Shown here in pieces: positions 28,003 through 36,199 of a stretch of 64,000 nt of DNA. The first letter of the stretch is position 1. Each line of letters begins with the position of its first letter. The position numbers were made by a program, and so were the translations under genes. The notes under the pieces were generated by a model that had not been told where the DNA came from, ran no database searches, and worked only from the letters and a program-made list of their open reading frames with translations. Origin of the DNA: CADEED01 sp020442965 (GTDB lineage: Bacteria; Pseudomonadota; Gammaproteobacteria; Steroidobacterales; Steroidobacteraceae); NCBI GenBank assembly GCA_041395525.1, contig JAWLAH010000001.1, forward strand, positions 248,001 to 312,000, in the 5' to 3' direction.

Positions 28003-29358
28003 GTGCAGCTCCCATCGACACGACTCTATTGGCGCATGGCGCTGTACATCGGTACGGCCTTGCTGGCCTTTGTCATTCTGTCTTTGGCGAGCGTTTACTT
28101 CGTCGCCGCGAACGAACTCGAAACGTACACAGCAACCAAACATAGCGGCCTGGGCCGCGAGGCGGCACGCGTTCTTCGTGCGGGCGGCCGCCCAGCGCTC
28201 GAGCGCTGGTTGCGCGACGATGCAGTCATCCCGAGCGACGTCACCGTCTACATCCTGGACTCGGCGAGCCGCGACATTCGCGGCCAGCCCGTACCGCGAC
28301 TGTACGCGGATTTCATCCGCCGCTCGGTCGTGGGTGTCAACGCGCAAGACTCCGGCAACTACCAACCGGTGCGTCTTGCACCGCAGTTGGTCGACTCTGA
28401 CGGCACACGCTATACGTTTCTCGTGCTGCCAAAGCGGATCGGCGTGCTCGGGAATGCACTGACGACGCTCGGCCTGCTGGCGGCGGCCATGCTCGTGATC
28501 GCGACCGTGGCCTGGTGGATCGCGCGCGGCGTAGGCCGACCACTTGGCGCCCTGCAGCGCGTTGTTCGCAACCTCGCCTCCGGACAGATCGACGCGCGCG
28601 TACCGGCTGCGCTCACGGCACGGCGCGACGAGCTCGGCGACCTGGCGGCCGACATCAACCGCATGGCGTCACAGATATCGAGCCTGCTCACCAGTCAATC
28701 GCGATTGATGAGCGATCTATCGCATGAACTGCGTTCGCCGCTCGCACGCCTGCAAGCGGCGGTGGGACTTGCGGCGGAACGAGCCACTATCGAGGCGGTG
28801 ACCGTCGCGCGTATCGAAGCGGAGATTCGCCGGATCGATCAGGTCATTCGCGACCTTCTCACCTATTCCCGGCTCGACTCGAATTCCGCGCCGTTGCAAC
28901 AGCGGATCGTGCGCCTCGGGGAACTGCTGACGACCTTGGCGCGCGACGAAGAGCTGGAAGCCGCTGCACGGCACTGCCGCATCACGCTCGAGCCGGCTGA
29001 TGCGGCAACGGTGATCGGTGATCCCGAGCTATTGCGCAGCGGCTTCGAGAACATTCTGCGCAATGCGATTCGGCACACGATGCCCAACACTGAGGTGGCG
29101 ATCGTGATTGCGCGACGCGATGAGCGCTGCGAAGTCTCGATTTCCGATCGCGGCGCCGGTGTACCCAGTGGATTTCTCACTGCCATGTTCGACCCTTACG
29201 TGCGCGCCCCCGGCGCGAATCCCGGCACCGGCACGGGCCTCGGTCTCGCGATCGCGCGCCGGATCTTTCAGGCGCATCGAGGCGATATCGCGGCGCAGTT
29301 GCGCGACGGCGGTGGACTCACGGTGCGTGTTTGGCTACCCGCGGCTGAATTGCGCTGA
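28003..29358 (+). CDS. HAMP-containing sensor histidine kinase (CpxA-like architecture)
   Basis: I chose GTG 28003 since GAGG lies just upstream and the membrane segment then begins near residue 10. The 451-aa protein has TM1 (about 12-35), a periplasmic sensor of about 110 residues, TM2 (about 150-172), a HAMP linker with the GRPLGAL start, HisKA with LSHELRSPL (His241), and HATPase_c with the N-box ENILRNAIRHT, the G1 box SDRGAGVP and the G2 box GTGTGLGLAIARR. It is the partner of the upstream regulator. The sensed signal is unknown. Confidence 0.92.
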   Translation: MQLPSTRLYWRMALYIGTALLAFVILSLASVYFVAANELETYTATKHSGLGREAARVLRAGGRPALERWLRDDAVIPSDVTVYILDSASRDIRGQPVPRLYADFIRRSVVGVNAQDSGNYQPVRLAPQLVDSDGTRYTFLVLPKRIGVLGNALTTLGLLAAAMLVIATVAWWIARGVGRPLGALQRVVRNLASGQIDARVPAALTARRDELGDLAADINRMASQISSLLTSQSRLMSDLSHELRSPLARLQAAVGLAAERATIEAVTVARIEAEIRRIDQVIRDLLTYSRLDSNSAPLQQRIVRLGELLTTLARDEELEAAARHCRITLEPADAATVIGDPELLRSGFENILRNAIRHTMPNTEVAIVIARRDERCEVSISDRGAGVPSGFLTAMFDPYVRAPGANPGTGTGLGLAIARRIFQAHRGDIAAQLRDGGGLTVRVWLPAAELR

Positions 29359-29379
29359 ACCTGCGAACACGAAGCGTCA

Positions 29380-29392
29380 GGCGCGAAGCGCC
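29380..29392. terminator. Short GC hairpin between convergent genes
   Basis: GGCGC-GAA-GCGCC forms a perfect 5-bp stem in the 39-bp gap between the sensor kinase and hslO stops. It could serve either strand as a terminator. No T-run follows on either side, so this is weak. Confidence 0.3.
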
Positions 29393-29397
29393 GCGGT

Positions 29398-30297
29398 TCA
29401 GTTGATCGCGTCGGAGCCCGGCGCCATCTCGGCACTCGCGAACAACCGCTCGACTTCGATCGAATCGAATCGATAGGGCCGATGACAGAACTCGCAGGTC
29501 ACGGTGACAGCGCCCTCCTCCGCGAGCACGGCCCTGACCTCGGATTCGCCGAGGCCGCGCAGCAGCGCCGCCACCCGCTCGGGACTGCAGCGACATTCGA
29601 AGGAGACTGGCTGGGCGGCAAACAAGCGCGTGTCTTCATCGGCCATTGCAGCACGTGCCACGATGCCAGCTGACCGATCGAGCAGGATGTCGCCCGGCAT
29701 CAAATGCACGGCCGCGCGTAGCCGTTCCCACAACGCCTCGAGAGCCGGCGGATCGATATCGAAGGGCTCGCCACCCGCCAGAGGCAACCTTTGCACGAGT
29801 GCGCCCGCGACCACCTGCTCGGTTGCTGTCAGGCGCACGATGCTCGGAATCTGCTCGGAACGCTCGAAATACTCCTCGAGCGATTCGGCTAACGACTGAC
29901 CGGCCAGTGGCACGACGCCCTGATAGCGCGACACGCGATCCGCAGCTTCGACCGTCACCGTTACGTTGCCCGCCCCAACGAGCTCACGAAACTCCGCAGC
30001 GTCCGTTACGCCCTCGAACTGCGCCATGCCGCGCACGCCGAAATCGTGACTGCACTGCGCGACCAGCAACGGGATCTGGCCGTTGCCCTGCAATTGCAGC
30101 GTGAGGGTGCCTTCAAACTTGAGCGTTGCCGCCAACAGCACACTCGCAACGACTGCCTCGCCGAGCAAATTCTTGACCGGTGCGGGGTAGCTCGAATGTT
30201 GAAGCAGCGCCGCCCAGGTCGATTCGAGTCTTGCGGTTTGTCCTCTGACGGGTCGTTCGTCGAGGAGAAAGCGGTGCACGCGGTCGGACGCGCTCAT
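29398..30297 (-). CDS. hslO: Redox-activated chaperone Hsp33
   Basis: Hsp33 is a cytoplasmic holdase switched on by oxidation and zinc release. The 299-aa protein keeps the zinc motif CxC-(30 residues)-CxxC near the C-terminus (ECRCSPERV and CEFCH) and the N-terminal core with HSSYPAPVKNLLGEA. Start choices are GTG 30300 or ATG 30297; both overlap the gatB stop TGA, which couples translation. Placement after gatB is unusual for hslO and may only reflect operon rearrangement. Confidence 0.94.
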   Translation of the reverse strand: MSASDRVHRFLLDERPVRGQTARLESTWAALLQHSSYPAPVKNLLGEAVVASVLLAATLKFEGTLTLQLQGNGQIPLLVAQCSHDFGVRGMAQFEGVTDAAEFRELVGAGNVTVTVEAADRVSRYQGVVPLAGQSLAESLEEYFERSEQIPSIVRLTATEQVVAGALVQRLPLAGGEPFDIDPPALEALWERLRAAVHLMPGDILLDRSAGIVARAAMADEDTRLFAAQPVSFECRCSPERVAALLRGLGESEVRAVLAEEGAVTVTCEFCHRPYRFDSIEVERLFASAEMAPGSDAIN

Positions 30298-31772
30298 CAC
30301 CCCACAAGCTTCTTTTTCAGGAGTTCGTTGAGTTGCGCCGGATTGGCCTTGCCGCCCGTCGCTTTCATGACCTGACCCACGAAATAGCCAAACAGCTTGT
30401 CCTTGCCACCACGATAGTCTGCCAACTGCGCGGGACTCCTGGCCATCACTTCATCGATCGCGCGCTCGATCGCGCCCGTATCGGTGATTTGCCGCAGGCC
30501 CTGCGCGTCGATGATCGCATCCGCCTCGCGCCCGCTCGCCCACATTTCCTCGAATACGTCCTTGGCGATCTTGCCGGAGATGGTGTCGTCGGCAATGCGC
30601 CGCAACAATCCCGCCAGGGCCAGCGCGCTGATCTTGCTGGCCCCAATTTCCAGATTGTTAGCATTGAGAGCGGCCGCCAGAGCGCCGGAGACCCAATTAG
30701 CGGTCAATTTGGCATGCTCGGTCGACGGCCCGGCGGCCGTGAAGCTCGCTGCAGTCTGCTCGAAATAGTCGGCCAGATCGCGACTGGCAGTCAACACGCC
30801 AGCGTCGTATTCCGACAATCCGTAGTCGCGACAAAATCGAGCTGCCTTTACGTCTGGCAACTCGGGCAGACTCTTGCGTACGCTCTCGATAAACGCCTCG
30901 TCTATCTCGAGTGGAAGCAAATCGGGATCCGGGAAATAGCGGTAATCGTTCGCTTCTTCTTTCGAGCGCATCGATCGCGTCTCACCCTTATCGGGATCGA
31001 AAAGGCGCGTCTCCTGAACGACCTTGCCGCCTGACTCCAGCAGGTCGATCTGCCGACCCACTTCGTAGTTGATCGCTTTCTCGACGTAGCGGAACGAATT
31101 GATATTCTTGATCTCGGCACGGGTACCGAACTCGCTGGCGCCGCGCTTGCGCACCGAGACGTTGGCATCACAGCGAAACGAGCCTTCCTGCATATTGCCG
31201 TCGCAAATTTCAAGATAGCGCACCAGTGTGTGCACCTTCTTGAGATAGGCGACGGCTTCCTTGGCCGATCGCATGTCGGGCTCGGAGACGATTTCCACGA
31301 GCGGCGTGCCGGCCCGATTGAGATCGATGCCGGTCAATTTGCCCAGCCCTTCGTGCAGCGACTTACCGGCATCTTCTTCGAGATGGGCGCGCGTAATTCC
31401 GATCCGCTTGTGCTCGCCATCTTCGAGCACGACATCGAGCCGCCCTTTGCCAACGATCGGCAACTCGAACTGACTGATCTGATAACCCTTCGGCAAATCA
31501 GGGTAGAAATAGTTCTTGCGGGCAAACACTGACCGAGGCGCAATCTCAGCATCGACGGCGAGGCCGAACTTCACGGCCATACGGACCGCTTCGCCGTTCA
31601 GGACCGGCAGCACGCCCGGGTAGCCGAGATCGACCAGGTTCGCGTGCGAATTGGGGCTCGCTCCATAGGCGGTCGCCGAGCCGGAAAAGATTTTCGAGCG
31701 TGTCGCGAGCTGCGCATGAATCTCGAGCCCGATGACCGTTTCCCACTCGTTAGTGCTCGCGTCACTGGCCAT
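30297..31772 (-). CDS. gatB: Asp/Glu-tRNA amidotransferase subunit B
   Basis: GatB binds the misacylated tRNA and phosphorylates the Glu or Asp side chain in the GatCAB complex. The 491-aa protein shows the N-terminal WETVIGLEIHAQL, the catalytic-core stretch NYFYPDLPKGYQISQF, NRAGTPLVEIVSEPD, and the C-terminal GatB/YqeY tail domain ending in NPAQLNELLKKKL. It follows gatA by 12 nt. GatCAB here implies indirect synthesis of Asn-tRNA and/or Gln-tRNA; the window cannot show which. Confidence 0.97.
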   Translation of the reverse strand: MASDASTNEWETVIGLEIHAQLATRSKIFSGSATAYGASPNSHANLVDLGYPGVLPVLNGEAVRMAVKFGLAVDAEIAPRSVFARKNYFYPDLPKGYQISQFELPIVGKGRLDVVLEDGEHKRIGITRAHLEEDAGKSLHEGLGKLTGIDLNRAGTPLVEIVSEPDMRSAKEAVAYLKKVHTLVRYLEICDGNMQEGSFRCDANVSVRKRGASEFGTRAEIKNINSFRYVEKAINYEVGRQIDLLESGGKVVQETRLFDPDKGETRSMRSKEEANDYRYFPDPDLLPLEIDEAFIESVRKSLPELPDVKAARFCRDYGLSEYDAGVLTASRDLADYFEQTAASFTAAGPSTEHAKLTANWVSGALAAALNANNLEIGASKISALALAGLLRRIADDTISGKIAKDVFEEMWASGREADAIIDAQGLRQITDTGAIERAIDEVMARSPAQLADYRGGKDKLFGYFVGQVMKATGGKANPAQLNELLKKKLVG

Positions 31773-31784
31773 GAACGATATCCC

Positions 31785-33242
31785 TCAACTCGCCCATCCA
31801 GCCGGCACGCGACGATGCCAGTCGGTGGCAAGCTGATATTGATGCGCGACGTTCAAGAGCCTTGCCTCGCTAAAATGCCCGCCGATGAGCTGTAACCCGA
31901 CGGGCAGCTCGTCCGCAAACCCACAGGGGATCGACAGCGCCGGCAGACCCGCCATGTTGGCGCCGATCGTGTAGATATCGTTGAGGTACATCGTGATCGG
32001 ATCTGATGTCTTGGCGCCGAGCGCAAACGCGGGTGTCGGCGTGGTCGGGCCAACCAATACATCGATCTCGGCAAAGGCACGTGCGAAATCCCGGGCGATC
32101 AGCTGACGCACGCGCTGTGCCTTGAGGTAATACGCATCGTAGTAGCCCGCGGAAAGTACATAGGTTCCGGTCATGATGCGCCGCTTGACCTCCGCACCAA
32201 AGCCCTCGCCGCGGGAGCGTTTGTACAGGTCTTCGAGATTCACCGCATCCTTGCAGCGATAGCCGAAGCGCACGCCGTCAAAGCGCGCCAGATTCGACGA
32301 TGCTTCCGCCGGAGCTACCACGTAGTAGGTAGGAACCGAGAGCGGTAGAGCCGGGAGATCGACGTCGACCAGGGTCGCCCCAAGTTTCTCGTACACGGCC
32401 AGCGCATCACGCACTGCGCGCTCGACCGCAGGCTCGAGGCCGGCGTCGAAGAACTCGCGGATCACGCCGAAGCGCAAGCCCTCGACGGACTCAGCCAACG
32501 TTGCGGTGTAATCGGGTACGGGCAAGTCAACGCTGGTGGAATCGCGCGGATCAAAGCCCGCGATCACGTTGAGCACGAGCGCTGCATCCTCGGCAGTCGC
32601 CGCAATGACGCCGCCTTGGTCGAGGCTCGAGGCGAACGCGATCATGCCGTACCGCGACACACGGCCGTAGGTCGGCTTGATACCCGTCACGCCGCACAGC
32701 GCCGCCGGCTGACGGATCGAACCGCCCGTATCGGTGGCCGTGGCCACCGGCACCAGACGCGCCGCAACAGCTGCCGCCGACCCGCCCGACGAGCCACCTG
32801 GCACAAGCGCTGGATTCCAGGGATTCTTGACCGGACCAAAATAGCTGGTCTCATTGGACGATCCCATCGCGAACTCGTCCATGTTCGTCTTGCCGAGCAT
32901 GATCATGCCGGCAGCGCGCAATTTCGCGACGACAGTGGCATCGTACGGCGACACGAAGTTCTCGAGCATGCGCGAGCCGCAAGTGGTGCGCACACCGGCC
33001 GTGCAAAAGATGTCCTTGTGCAGCACCGGCAGACCGGTGAGCGGCTTGGCGTTGCCAGCGGCAATCTGCCCGTCCGCCACGGCAGCAGCTGCCATCGCCG
33101 AATCGGCTGTGATAGAGATCACGGAATTGAGCTTGGACTGGCTCGCTTCGATGCGCTGCAGAAGCGCCCGCGTGAGTTCGACTGATGAGAAGTTTTTGGC
33201 TCGCAGCCCCTGGGCGAGCTCGGCAAGCGTCTTGGTAAGCAT
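31785..33242 (-). CDS. gatA: Asp/Glu-tRNA amidotransferase subunit A
   Basis: GatA is the amidase-signature subunit that hydrolyses glutamine and delivers ammonia to GatB. The 485-aa protein has the Ser-cisSer-Lys catalytic set at Lys76 (LPVLHKDIFC), Ser151 (PGGSSGGSAAAV) and Ser175 (ATDTGGSIRQPA), each three residues lower than in S. aureus GatA. It lies 8 nt after gatC and 12 nt before gatB. Confidence 0.97.
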   Translation of the reverse strand: MLTKTLAELAQGLRAKNFSSVELTRALLQRIEASQSKLNSVISITADSAMAAAAVADGQIAAGNAKPLTGLPVLHKDIFCTAGVRTTCGSRMLENFVSPYDATVVAKLRAAGMIMLGKTNMDEFAMGSSNETSYFGPVKNPWNPALVPGGSSGGSAAAVAARLVPVATATDTGGSIRQPAALCGVTGIKPTYGRVSRYGMIAFASSLDQGGVIAATAEDAALVLNVIAGFDPRDSTSVDLPVPDYTATLAESVEGLRFGVIREFFDAGLEPAVERAVRDALAVYEKLGATLVDVDLPALPLSVPTYYVVAPAEASSNLARFDGVRFGYRCKDAVNLEDLYKRSRGEGFGAEVKRRIMTGTYVLSAGYYDAYYLKAQRVRQLIARDFARAFAEIDVLVGPTTPTPAFALGAKTSDPITMYLNDIYTIGANMAGLPALSIPCGFADELPVGLQLIGGHFSEARLLNVAHQYQLATDWHRRVPAGWAS

Positions 33243-33250
33243 CGGTCGCG

Positions 33251-33541
33251 CTACTCGATGACTTTCGGCACGAGGTAGAGGCCCGCCTCCACCTGCGGCG
33301 CGTTGCGCTGATACAGCTCGTGACTATCGCTTTCGACCACCTCGTCAGGCCGAAGCCGCTGTGAGAGGCCCGGGAGCGGGTGCGCCATGGGCGAAGCGTC
33401 CGCGGTGTCGATCGCCTCGAGCTGGCTAACCAGATCGACGATCCGCGACAGGCTTTCTTGGTAGACCTGCAATTCAGACGGGCTGAAACTGAGGCGGGCA
33501 AGGTGCGCGATAGACTGGATCTGGGCTCGGTCGAGGCTCAT
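33251..33541 (-). CDS. gatC: Asp/Glu-tRNA amidotransferase subunit C
   Basis: GatC stabilises the GatA-GatB interface. From ATG 33541 the product is 96 aa, the family size, beginning MSLDRAQIQSIAHLARL and containing the conserved PLPGLSQRLRPDEV stretch. An upstream extension to 33718 is open but would run across the mreB promoter region and into mreB. It is the first gene of gatC-gatA-gatB-hslO and is divergent from mreB, as in Pseudomonas. Confidence 0.94.
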   Translation of the reverse strand: MSLDRAQIQSIAHLARLSFSPSELQVYQESLSRIVDLVSQLEAIDTADASPMAHPLPGLSQRLRPDEVVESDSHELYQRNAPQVEAGLYLVPKVIE

Positions 33542-33568
33542 ACGAAAGTTGCGAAAAGTGTGCGCGAA

Positions 33569-33574
33569 ATCATA
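33569..33574 (-). promoter_or_regulatory. Candidate -10 box of the gatCAB-hslO operon
   Basis: On the minus strand TATGAT occurs about 28 nt before the gatC ATG. A clear -35 box is not seen. It lies in the 115-bp divergent region shared with mreB. Confidence 0.3.
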
Positions 33575-33583
33575 CACGTTGCC

Positions 33584-33612
33584 TTGTGGAGTGTCCTGTA
33601 GATTGTTAAATT
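33584..33612 (+). promoter_or_regulatory. Candidate promoter of mreB
   Basis: TTGTGG (33584-33589) and TAAATT (33607-33612) are separated by 17 bp and lie about 45 bp before the mreB start. Both boxes are only partial matches to the sigma-70 consensus. A TTGACA at 33611-33616 is also present but has no -10 at proper distance. Confidence 0.35.
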
Positions 33613-33656
33613 GACAGAACATTTCGCGCTGGATGGCGCGTCTCGGTCGCCAATCA

Positions 33657-34700
33657 ATGTTCAAACGTTTACGGGGCCTGTTCTCGACCGATCTGTCGAT
33701 CGATCTGGGAACGGCCAATACGCTTATCTATGTCCGCGACAAGGGCATCGTCCTCAATGAACCGTCCGTGGTGGCGGTGCAGGACGAACCCAGTCGCGGC
33801 GGCAAGATCATCGTCGCAGTAGGCGCCGAGGCCAAGAACATGCTGGGGCGCACCCCTGGGCACATCACGGCGGTACGACCCATGAAGGATGGCGTCATCG
33901 CCGACTTCACGTACACCGAGAAAATGCTGCAGTTCTTCATCGGCAAGGTGCATGGCAACCGAGTGCTCAAGCCATCACCGCGTGTGCTGGTGTGTGTACC
34001 GATTGGCTCGACTCAGGTCGAGCGACGCGCGATCAAAGAGTCCGCCGAAGGCGCGGGTGCGCGCAGCGTCGGAATCGTTAGTGAGCCGATGGCGGCGGCA
34101 GTGGGTGCCGGCCTGCCCGTGCACGAACCACGCGGCTCGATGGTCCTCGATATCGGCGGCGGCACCTCCGAAGTCGCGGTGCTGTCATTGAACGGCATCG
34201 TGTATGCGGCCTCGGCACGCATAGGCGGCGATCGTTTCGACGAAGCGATCATGAATTACGTGCGTCGCAACTACGGCATCCTGATTGGCGAGGCCACAGC
34301 CGAACGCATCAAGATAGAAATCGGTTCGGCCTACCCCGGCCAGCAGGTGCGCGAGCTGTCAGTCAAGGGACGCAACTTGTCCGAAGGCGTGCCGCGCAGC
34401 TTTACGCTCAACTCGAACGAGATTCTTGAAGCGTTGCAGGAGCCACTGCAAGGAATTGTGGGTGCTGTAAAGCAGGCACTCGAACAGACGCCACCTGAAC
34501 TGGGTGCCGACGTAGCGGAGCGCGGAATTGTCCTGACAGGCGGCGGCGCGCTGCTGCTGGACATCGACAAGCTACTGATGGAAGAGACCGGTCTGCCGGT
34601 CGTGATCGCCGAAGATCCGCTGACTTGCGTGGCACGCGGCGGTGGGCGCATCCTCGAATTGATGGACGAGATGGGGCCGGGTCACTTCGGACTCGAATAA
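33657..34700 (+). CDS. mreB: Rod-shape-determining actin homologue MreB
   Basis: MreB forms membrane-associated filaments that guide the elongasome. The start at ATG 33657 gives MFKRLRGLFSTDLSIDLG, collinear with E. coli MreB; an ATG at 33633 would add eight residues before the amphipathic helix. The 347-aa protein has the phosphate-1 loop DLGTANTLIY, phosphate-2 DIGGGTSEVAV, GGDRFDEAIMNYVRRNYG and the adenosine motif LTGGGALL. It opens a plus-strand run of cell-elongation genes reaching to 43654. Confidence 0.97.
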   Translation: MFKRLRGLFSTDLSIDLGTANTLIYVRDKGIVLNEPSVVAVQDEPSRGGKIIVAVGAEAKNMLGRTPGHITAVRPMKDGVIADFTYTEKMLQFFIGKVHGNRVLKPSPRVLVCVPIGSTQVERRAIKESAEGAGARSVGIVSEPMAAAVGAGLPVHEPRGSMVLDIGGGTSEVAVLSLNGIVYAASARIGGDRFDEAIMNYVRRNYGILIGEATAERIKIEIGSAYPGQQVRELSVKGRNLSEGVPRSFTLNSNEILEALQEPLQGIVGAVKQALEQTPPELGADVAERGIVLTGGGALLLDIDKLLMEETGLPVVIAEDPLTCVARGGGRILELMDEMGPGHFGLE

Positions 34701-34712
34701 TCGAAGGTCGCG

Positions 34713-35717
34713 GTGGCTACCTTCGGCAGCAACCCGCGCTCACTCACCGGACGCAGCCCGGCATACGGGTTTCGTTTCTTTGTCTACGCGGTCATCTGCA
34801 TCGTCTTGATGTTCTACGATCAGCGGGGGGGCTGGCTCGAGAGCGTACGGGGCGCGATGTCCGCGATCGCCTATCCCTTGCAGCTGGCGGTCAATTCGCC
34901 GAGCGCCGCCGGGCGCTGGATCCGCAGCAACTTCACCGACCGCGCACAGCTAACAGCCGAGAACGAGGCGCTCGCCACGGAACTGCGCCAGCTCAAACTC
35001 AAATCGCTGCGATTCTCCGCACTCGAGCGTGAGAACGCAGACCTGCGCCGCCTGCAGGAGCCATTGCCGCCGCTGATCAATAAGACGCTGATCGGTGAAG
35101 TCGTCAGTGTGGAGCTCTCGGTGCTGCGCCAGCGTCTGCTGATCAATCGCGGCACGGCAAACGGCGTCAAGAAGGCACAGCCCGTTATCACGGCAGACGG
35201 AGTCCTGGGCCAGGTATTGCGTGTCGGGCCGTGGAGTTCGGAGATAATCCTCATCACCGACGCGGAACACGCACTGCCCGTCGAGGTGCTGCGTAGCGGT
35301 CTACGCACGATTGCAGTGGGCGTCGGCGAGGCCGATCGATTGACACTACCGTATGTGCCACTGAATTCAGATATTCGTGAGGGCGACCAGTTGGTCACCT
35401 CCGGGCTCGGCGGCGTGTTTCCACAGGGTCTGCCGGTTGCCACCGTCACCTCCGCGAAGCGCGATCCCTCGCAATCGTTGGCACACATTCTCGCAACGCC
35501 CACCTCGCGCATTGAACGCGATCGGCACGTGTTGTTCGTATGGTTCACGCCCACTCACCCCGCCGCTGCTGGTCCCGCCAGCGTCGAGAGCGAACAGAGC
35601 GTTGGCTCGGGGACATACCAACCATTGCCGGTGCCGCGGGCAACCCCGACGACACCGCCCGCAGCTTCAGCGGCAACGCCGCGCGCGGCGCCCGACACGA
35701 CGGCACCGCGCGAATGA
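34713..35717 (+). CDS. mreC: Rod-shape-determining protein MreC
   Basis: MreC is a bitopic periplasmic elongasome protein that activates PBP2. It starts at GTG 34713, 12 nt after mreB. The 334-aa protein has a cytoplasmic N-terminus, a membrane segment at about 20-38, a coiled coil (about 68-115), and the paired beta-barrel domains of the family (LIGEVVSVELS, GVLGQVLRVGPWSSEIILITD, GDQLVTSGLGGVFPQGLPV). The C-terminus beyond about 285 is a Pro/Ala/Thr-rich disordered tail. mreD starts inside its stop codon. Confidence 0.95.
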   Translation: MATFGSNPRSLTGRSPAYGFRFFVYAVICIVLMFYDQRGGWLESVRGAMSAIAYPLQLAVNSPSAAGRWIRSNFTDRAQLTAENEALATELRQLKLKSLRFSALERENADLRRLQEPLPPLINKTLIGEVVSVELSVLRQRLLINRGTANGVKKAQPVITADGVLGQVLRVGPWSSEIILITDAEHALPVEVLRSGLRTIAVGVGEADRLTLPYVPLNSDIREGDQLVTSGLGGVFPQGLPVATVTSAKRDPSQSLAHILATPTSRIERDRHVLFVWFTPTHPAAAGPASVESEQSVGSGTYQPLPVPRATPTTPPAASAATPRAAPDTTAPRE

Positions 35718-36190
35718 GCTGGCCCGGTGAACCGCGCAAAATGCTGGCGCTCACCATGTTGTTAGCGCTTGGTATGCAATTATTGCCGCTACCGGTATGG
35801 CTGGCGATCATGCGACCCGCGTTTCTCGTCCTGGTCGTTCTGTACTGGTGCATCGCCGCGCCGCGTGCCGGCGGCATCCTGGTGGCCTGGATCGCGGGTT
35901 TGGCGCTCGATATCACCAAAGGTGCGGTACTGGGCCAGCATGCGCTCGCGGTCTGCCTGGTGGCGTATATTGCCATCAGTTTCCATCAGCGCCTGCGCAA
36001 CCAGACCATGCTGCAGCAATCGCTGTTCGTATTCGCGATGCTCGCACTCTATGAAGTGGTGGTGTGGACTATCGACGGTTGGACCGGCCATGCGGTGAAT
36101 TCGCCGTGGCGCTGGATACACCCCATGCTGGGTGCGGCGCTGTGGCCTATCGTGGCACTCGCGCTCGGCCGCACGCACACTGCACGCTAA
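35714..36190 (+). CDS. mreD: Rod-shape-determining protein MreD
   Basis: MreD is a small multi-pass partner of MreC. From ATG 35714, which overlaps the mreC stop as ATGA, the product is 158 aa with five hydrophobic segments, the family layout. The conserved GILVAWIAGLALDITKGAVLGQHAL stretch is recognisable in its parts GLALDI and GQHAL. A much longer in-frame reading from 35540 lies inside mreC and is rejected. Confidence 0.92.
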   Translation: MSWPGEPRKMLALTMLLALGMQLLPLPVWLAIMRPAFLVLVVLYWCIAAPRAGGILVAWIAGLALDITKGAVLGQHALAVCLVAYIAISFHQRLRNQTMLQQSLFVFAMLALYEVVVWTIDGWTGHAVNSPWRWIHPMLGAALWPIVALALGRTHTAR

Positions 36191-36199
36191 CCGGATCTC

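Noticed and set aside
27294..29358. Two-component system as the missing regulator (CusRS) of the copper locus
   Set aside because: It lies about 20 kb away and is divergent from an unrelated membrane protein; the sensor has no visible His/Met metal cluster in its periplasmic region.
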